Part shown: positions 21,732 to 25,908 of the stretch, in pieces
Layout of the letters: each line of letters starts with the position of its first letter
Position numbering within the stretch: the first letter of the stretch is position 1
Assembly (NCBI RefSeq): GCF_000718635.1
Contig: NZ_JOBF01000048.1
Coordinates: 1-25,908, forward strand
Direction: 5' to 3'
Length of the DNA: 25,908 nt
Source of the DNA: Streptomyces varsoviensis
GTDB lineage: Bacteria; Actinomycetota; Actinomycetes; Streptomycetales; Streptomycetaceae
Made by a program: the position numbers and the translations under genes
Notes under the pieces: generated by a model
The model's input: only the letters and a program-made list of their open reading frames with translations
Told to the model about the DNA's origin: nothing
Database searches by the model: none

Positions 21732-23495
21732 GTGAGACAACGAGTCGCCTCAGTGGCCGGTTACACCTGCCTGCTCATCGGCCTTCTCGACATCGCCTCG
21801 GCCATCAGGCCAGGAATGCGCGACGGCCGGATAGCCCGAATCACCCATTATGTTCCGGGGTTCCCCGACTCCCTCGCGCGGGCCACCTCTCTCGCCGCGG
21901 GCATCCTGCTGGTCATGCTCGCCCGCGGCCTCGCCCGCCGGAAGCTGCGCGCCTGGCGGGCCGCCGTGGTACTGCTCGGGCCCTGCGCCGTCATCCAGTC
22001 GCTGCGCCACCACGAGATCATCCCCGCCGTTGTCTCGGCCGCCCTGTGCGGAGTGCTCATCGCGTACCGCAAGGAGTTCTACGCGCTCGGCGACCCCCGC
22101 ACCCGCGTCCGCGCCATCGGCAACTTCATCCTCGTCGGCCTGTGCAGCGTCGGCCTCGGCCTCGCGATCGTCGGCGTACGGGCGCACGAGGAGAGCGGCG
22201 GCCGCGGCATCGGCTTCGGCGACCGGCTCCAGCAGGTCCTGTACGGCATGGCCGGCCTCGACGGCCCCATCGCCTACACCAGCCCCCGCGTCGCCGACCT
22301 CGTCTCCTTCTGCCTCCTCGCGCTCGGCCTGGTCACCGCCTGCACCACCGCCTACCTCGCGCTCCGCCCCGCCCGGCACGGCCTGCCGGACCCCGAGGGC
22401 GGTGAAGAAAAGCTCCGCGCCCTGCTGGAGAAGGACGGCGCCCGCGACTCGCTCGGCTACTTCGCGCTCCGCCGCGACAAGAGCGTCATGTGGTCCCCCA
22501 CCGGCAGGGCCGCCATCGCCTACCGCGTCGTCTCCGGCGTCGCCCTGGCCAGCGGCGACCCCATCGGCGACTACGAGGCGTGGCCCGGCGCCATCAAGGA
22601 ATTCCTCGACCAGTGCGCCAAGCACGCCTGGACCCCCGGCGTCATGGGGTGCAGCGAACTCGGCGGCCAGGTCTGGACCCGCGAGGGCGGCCTGCACGCG
22701 CTGGAACTGGGCGACGAGGCCATCGTCGACACCAAGACCTTCAGCCTCTCCGGGCGCACCATGCGCAACGTCCGCCAGATGGTCAACCGCATCGAGCGCG
22801 CCGGCTACTCCTGCCAGGTCCGGCACGTACGCGACCTGCCCAAACAGGAGAAGAAGAAGCTCCGTGAGGACGCCGCCGCCTGGCGCGGCAGCGCCACCGA
22901 ACGCGGCTTCTCCATGGCCCTCGGCCGCTTCGGCGCGCCCGGCGACGGCGACTGCGTCGTCGTCACCGCCCACCAGCCCGACGAGAACGGCGTGGACCGC
23001 GTACGGGCCCTGCTGCACTTCGTCCCCTGGGGGCCGGACGGCATCTCCCTCGACCTGATGCGCCGCGACCGCACCGCCGAACCCGGCCTCAACGAACTGC
23101 TCATCGTCGCCGCCCTCAAGGCCGCCCCCGGCCTCGGCATCAACAAGGTCTCCCTCAACTTCGCCGTCTTCCGCGCCGCCCTCGCCCGCGGCGAGAAGCT
23201 GGGCGCGGGCCCGGTCCTGCGGATCTGGCACCGGCTGCTGGTCTTCTCCTCCCGCTGGTTCCAGATCGAGTCCCTGTACCGCTTCAACGCCAAGTTCCAG
23301 CCGGTGTGGGAGCCGCGCTTCGTGGTCTACCCGACCAGCCGCGACCTGCCCCGCATCAGTTGGGCCTGCATGCAGGCCGAAGCCTTCGTGGTCCTGCCGC
23401 GCCCGGCGGAGCGGCTGCGCCAGTACCTGCGGAGCAAGCCGCGGTACGTGAAGATCCGGCGGTCACTGCCGATGGCGGGGGTGCAGCGGGGCTGA
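21732..23495 (+). CDS. MprF/LysX-like aminoacyl-phospholipid synthase (DUF2156 domain)
   Basis: 587 aa. Six predicted membrane helices (about 7-26, 46-67, 74-92, 95-112, 130-149 and 187-210), then a cytoplasmic DUF2156/LPG-synthase domain (about 225-560). Recognisable segments are the series SLGYFALRRDK, VASGDPIGD-like VALASGDPIGDYEAWP, QVWTREGGLHALELGDEAIVDT, SLSGRTMRNVRQMVNR, LHFVPWGPDGISLDLMRRD and NKVSLNFAVFR. The family moves an amino acid from aminoacyl-tRNA to phosphatidylglycerol or a related lipid, reducing surface negative charge. It is shorter than full MprF (14 helices), as is usual in actinobacteria, and has no fused lysyl-tRNA synthetase. Start is GTG at 21732; there is no clear ribosome site, so the start is less certain. 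Amino-acid specificity is not readable. Confidence 0.9.
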   Translation: MRQRVASVAGYTCLLIGLLDIASAIRPGMRDGRIARITHYVPGFPDSLARATSLAAGILLVMLARGLARRKLRAWRAAVVLLGPCAVIQSLRHHEIIPAVVSAALCGVLIAYRKEFYALGDPRTRVRAIGNFILVGLCSVGLGLAIVGVRAHEESGGRGIGFGDRLQQVLYGMAGLDGPIAYTSPRVADLVSFCLLALGLVTACTTAYLALRPARHGLPDPEGGEEKLRALLEKDGARDSLGYFALRRDKSVMWSPTGRAAIAYRVVSGVALASGDPIGDYEAWPGAIKEFLDQCAKHAWTPGVMGCSELGGQVWTREGGLHALELGDEAIVDTKTFSLSGRTMRNVRQMVNRIERAGYSCQVRHVRDLPKQEKKKLREDAAAWRGSATERGFSMALGRFGAPGDGDCVVVTAHQPDENGVDRVRALLHFVPWGPDGISLDLMRRDRTAEPGLNELLIVAALKAAPGLGINKVSLNFAVFRAALARGEKLGAGPVLRIWHRLLVFSSRWFQIESLYRFNAKFQPVWEPRFVVYPTSRDLPRISWACMQAEAFVVLPRPAERLRQYLRSKPRYVKIRRSLPMAGVQRG

Positions 23496-23610
23496 GGGGG
23501 CCTCGGCCCTCGGGGGTGCGCCCGGGGGCCGCGACCTGCCGGTGCGCCGCCGCTCAGGTGTCAGGTTTCCCCTACCGACACCGGGGCCGCCGCGTGGATT
23601 AATGGTCCGC

Positions 23611-25032
23611 ATGGCCGACATCGACATGGCGCATCCACCACCGGGCCCGCGAGGGGCTGAGCCCTCTCCGGGCCCGCTGGGGTCGCTGGGTCCTCTGGGC
23701 TCGCCGGGGCATGCGGGACCTCCTGGGCCTCCTGGCGGGGAGCGGACCGCGGCCGTGCCCGTGTCCGTGTCCGTGTGGCAGGCGATGCGGCGGAGTCCGC
23801 GCCGGTTCCTGCTCTCCCTCTGGCCGTGGCGCTGCTGGGCGTACGTGCTCAGCGGCACGGTCGTCGGCGTCGGCGCCCTGTCCGCGCTGGCGTTCCTCGC
23901 CGTCCTCGGCGTGCTGTTCTCCGTCATCGGCGTCGGCCTCGTCCTGCTGGTGCTCGCGGCGCTGGCCGGCATCCCGGTGGGCGCCGTGGAGCGCCGGCGG
24001 CTGCGGCTGGTCGAACCGGCGCCGCTGCCGAACCCGCACGCCCGGCTGCGGGGCGCGGGCGGCTGGGGCCGGCTGCGCGGCCGGCTGCGGGAGCGGGCGA
24101 CGTGGCGGGAGCTGGCGTACACCGTCGTGTTCGGCGGCGTCTTCGCGGGCTGCGGCGCCGTGCTCATGCTGGGGCTGCTGTTCGCGGGCGTCCTGACCGC
24201 GGCGCCGCTGCTCGTCGCCGTATTCGAGCCCGGCACCGTGATGATCTTCTCCGACCGGCCGGTCACCAACCCGCTGGAGGCGGCGCCCGCTGCCGCCGCC
24301 GGCGTCGCCGGGCTCGTGGTGTGCGCGTACGCGGCGGGGCTGCTGGCCGGGGCGCAGGTCAAGGCGGCGGAGTTCCTGCTGTCGGGCCGGGGCGAGGAGC
24401 GGCGCGTGGTGGAGCTGACCCACTCCCGGGCCCGGCTGGCGGACGCCTTCGAGGCGGAACGGCGGCGCATCGAACGCGACCTGCACGACGGGGCGCAGCA
24501 GCAGCTCGTGGCGCTCTCCATGACGCTGGGACTGGCCGAGCTGGAACTGGGCGGCAGCGACTCCCCCTCCGCCGGCCTGGTGGTCCGGGCCCGCGGGGAG
24601 GCCCGGCAGGCCCTCTCCCAACTGCGCGACCTGGTACGCGGCATCCACCCGCAGGTCCTCACCGACCACGGCCTGGACGCGGCCGTGGCGGAGGTCGCGC
24701 TGCGCGGCCCGATACCCGTCACCGTCGACATCGAACTGCCGGGGCGGCTGCCCGGCGCGGTGGAGACGGTCGCGTACTTCACCGTCACCGAGGCGCTGGC
24801 CAACGCCGCCAAGCACAGCGGCGCGACCGAGATCACCGTCGCCGGCCGGGTCCGGCGCGGCACGCTCGTCCTGACGGTCACCGACAACGGCCGCGGCGGA
24901 GCGACCCCCTCCGACGGCACGGGCCTCCAGGGCCTGGCCGACCGCATGGCGATCCTGAAAGGCAGGCTCATGGTGTCCAGCCCGCCGGGCGGCCCGACCG
25001 AACTGCGCGCGGAGGTGCCGTGCTCCGCGTAG
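23611..25032 (+). CDS. NarL-type sensor histidine kinase with collagen-like N-terminus
   Basis: 473 aa. Residues 21-44 are eight uninterrupted Gly-X-Y triplets in a Pro/Gly-rich leader. A putative sensor domain with four membrane helices follows (about 77-100, 103-124, 170-205 and 230-248). Next come the HisKA_3 dimerisation helix ERRRIERDLHDGAQQQ with phospho-acceptor H292, the N-box TEALANAAKHSG (393-404), and G1 DNGRGG with D425, then GTGLQGLADR. I chose the ATG at 23611; an ATG 9 bp upstream is equally possible and neither has a ribosome site, so the mRNA may be leaderless. It overlaps the response-regulator gene by 13 bp, so the two are a cognate pair. Signal unknown; many such kinases sense envelope stress. 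Confidence 0.9.
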   Translation: MADIDMAHPPPGPRGAEPSPGPLGSLGPLGSPGHAGPPGPPGGERTAAVPVSVSVWQAMRRSPRRFLLSLWPWRCWAYVLSGTVVGVGALSALAFLAVLGVLFSVIGVGLVLLVLAALAGIPVGAVERRRLRLVEPAPLPNPHARLRGAGGWGRLRGRLRERATWRELAYTVVFGGVFAGCGAVLMLGLLFAGVLTAAPLLVAVFEPGTVMIFSDRPVTNPLEAAPAAAAGVAGLVVCAYAAGLLAGAQVKAAEFLLSGRGEERRVVELTHSRARLADAFEAERRRIERDLHDGAQQQLVALSMTLGLAELELGGSDSPSAGLVVRARGEARQALSQLRDLVRGIHPQVLTDHGLDAAVAEVALRGPIPVTVDIELPGRLPGAVETVAYFTVTEALANAAKHSGATEITVAGRVRRGTLVLTVTDNGRGGATPSDGTGLQGLADRMAILKGRLMVSSPPGGPTELRAEVPCSA

Positions 25033-25808
25033 TGCTGGCCGAGGACTCCGTACTGCTACGGGCCGGCCTCGTAGAACTCCTGACCCGCGGCGGACACCAG
25101 GTGACCGCCGCGGTCGGCGACGCCGAGGCGCTGGCGCGCGCGGTGGACTCCGGCCTGGGCAGCGGCGGGCTGCCGGAGGCTGGACGGGCCGGCGGCGGAC
25201 CGCCGGACGGCGGGCTTCCGGGCAGCGGAGGTGGTCCCGGCGGCGTCCCCCACAGGGGCGAACCCTCCAACACCCCCCTGCCGGACCTCGTGATCACGGA
25301 CGTACGCATGCCGCCCGGCCAGCGGGACGAGGGCCTGCGGGCGGCCCTGGAACTCCGCTCCCGCCACCCGGCGCTGCCGGTCCTCGTCCTCTCCCAGTAC
25401 GTCGCCACCGCCTACGCGACCCAACTCCTCGGCGGCGACAGCCCGGGCACGGCCGGCCTCGGCTACCTCCTCAAGGACCGGGTGGGCGAGGTCTCCGAAT
25501 TCCTCGACGCCATCCGCCGCGTCGCCGCCGGCGAGACCGTCATCGACCCGGAGGTCGTACGCACCCTCCTCATCCAGCGCACCGCCGCCCGCCCCCTCGC
25601 CCGCCTCACCCCGCGCGAACGCGAAGTCCTGACCCTCATGGCCGAGGGCCTCAACAACCTGACGATCGCCCAGCGGCTCGGCGTCACCGAGGCGTCCGTG
25701 GTCAAGCACTCCGGCAATATCTTCATGAAACTGGACCTCGACCCGGCGGAGGGGAATCGGCGAGTGCTGGCGGTGCTGACGCATTTGCGGGGCGGGCTGG
25801 GCGGCTGA
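25020..25808 (+). CDS. NarL/LuxR-family response regulator with Gly/Pro-rich insertion in the receiver domain
   Basis: 262 aa, about 40 longer than typical NarL regulators. The receiver starts VLRVVLAEDS with acidic pair E8/D9. Normal sequence runs to AEALARAVD (about 43), then comes a Gly/Pro-rich stretch to about residue 86, and the strand LPDLVITDVRMPP resumes with phospho-acceptor D94. Later switch residues are present (Ser in VLVLSQYV, Lys in YLLKDRV). The C-terminal LuxR HTH is clear: LTPREREVLTLMAEGLNNLTIAQRL, then VTEASVVKHSGNIFMKL (described by pattern). Start GTG at 25020 with GGAGG 4 nt upstream, inside the kinase gene, so translation is coupled. It probably regulates its own operon and envelope genes, which is inference. 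Confidence 0.92.
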   Translation: MLRVVLAEDSVLLRAGLVELLTRGGHQVTAAVGDAEALARAVDSGLGSGGLPEAGRAGGGPPDGGLPGSGGGPGGVPHRGEPSNTPLPDLVITDVRMPPGQRDEGLRAALELRSRHPALPVLVLSQYVATAYATQLLGGDSPGTAGLGYLLKDRVGEVSEFLDAIRRVAAGETVIDPEVVRTLLIQRTAARPLARLTPREREVLTLMAEGLNNLTIAQRLGVTEASVVKHSGNIFMKLDLDPAEGNRRVLAVLTHLRGGLGG

Positions 25809-25810
25809 AC

Positions 25811-25908
25811 TAGGTCGTTTCTGATGGCTCTTGTCGGGCGGGGTGGATCAGGTCTCGGCCCGGGCAGGCGTCGGGCATGGTGCGACGACATGAACTGACC
25901 GATGCGCA
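25811..25908 (+). mobile_element. Left edge of a probable IS5-type insertion sequence (continues past the window)
   Basis: Three bases after the response-regulator stop is a CTAG (25810-25813), a known target of IS5-related elements. The composition then changes to a T-richer run, and an ATG at 25877 opens the frame MVRRHELTDA, which matches the usual N-terminus of Streptomyces IS5-family transposases (RRHELTD followed in homologues by a tryptophan segment). Only 32 bases of the transposase are visible and the inverted-repeat partner is outside the window. Confidence 0.55.
25877..25908 (+). CDS. Transposase N-terminus, IS5 type, partial
   Basis: Ten codons, MVRRHELTDA, cut by the window end. 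This start matches the common opening of actinobacterial IS5-family transposases. No ribosome site is obvious upstream. Completeness cannot be judged. Confidence 0.5.
   Translation, partial: MVRRHELTDA

Noticed and set aside
21750..23231. Large minus-strand open frame opposite the MprF-like gene
   Set aside because: Composition (Gly/Asp/Glu/Val/Ala) is typical of antisense frames in GC-rich genes; no motifs.

Overview
The window is very GC-rich actinobacterial chromosome, and its gene content points to Streptomyces or a close relative. The evidence is a complete conservon (cvn) operon with a CYP157-type P450, two rodlin genes, a WhiJ-like regulator/ATPase/small-protein cassette, a Nur-type nickel operator, and heavy use of GTG/TTG starts with 4-bp start/stop overlaps. 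I see no tRNA, rRNA or CRISPR.

Layout. (1) 94-5463: a NitT/TauT-like ABC transporter (ATPase with a C-terminal AAA-associated domain, plus a fused double permease) lies on the minus strand and is divergent from an NRAMP-related transporter. The 527-bp region between them holds two matching TTGCG-N6-CGCAA palindromes 51 bp apart. (2) 5851-8097: a secreted PhoA-type alkaline phosphatase, a strong bidirectional terminator, a cold-shock protein with a leader of about 160 nt, and a small Tudor-like protein. (3) 8382-12597: cvnA-B-C-D-E, all translationally coupled, ending in a P450 without the EXXR motif. A canonical P450 (12622-13839) faces it. (4) 14026-15028: two tandem rodlin genes, each with its own terminator. 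(5) 15190-17125: a NiCoT nickel/cobalt permease with a near-perfect Nur box over its -35, and a universal stress protein. (6) 17361-21560: two paralogous membrane-anchored esterases in convergent orientation. Between them sits a WhiJ-type cassette (anti-sigma-like ATPase, XRE/DUF5753 regulator, and two truncated mosaic copies of a DUF397-like small gene). The second esterase is divergent from an MprF/LysX-like aminoacyl-phospholipid synthase (21732-23495). (7) 23611-25808: a two-component system in which both proteins carry unusual Gly/Pro-rich expansions. The window ends in what looks like the left edge of an IS5-type insertion sequence.

Functional themes are metal uptake (ABC/NRAMP-like pair, NiCoT), development and surface biology (conservon, rodlins, WhiJ-like cassette) and envelope lipid modification (esterases with the MprF-like protein). 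The observations I rate highest are the divergent ABC/NRAMP-like module with twin operators and non-canonical NRAMP metal-site motifs, the candidate aminoacyl-lipid synthase/hydrolase pair, and the recombination scar in the DUF397-like genes. Every functional statement rests on motif reading alone; no search was run.
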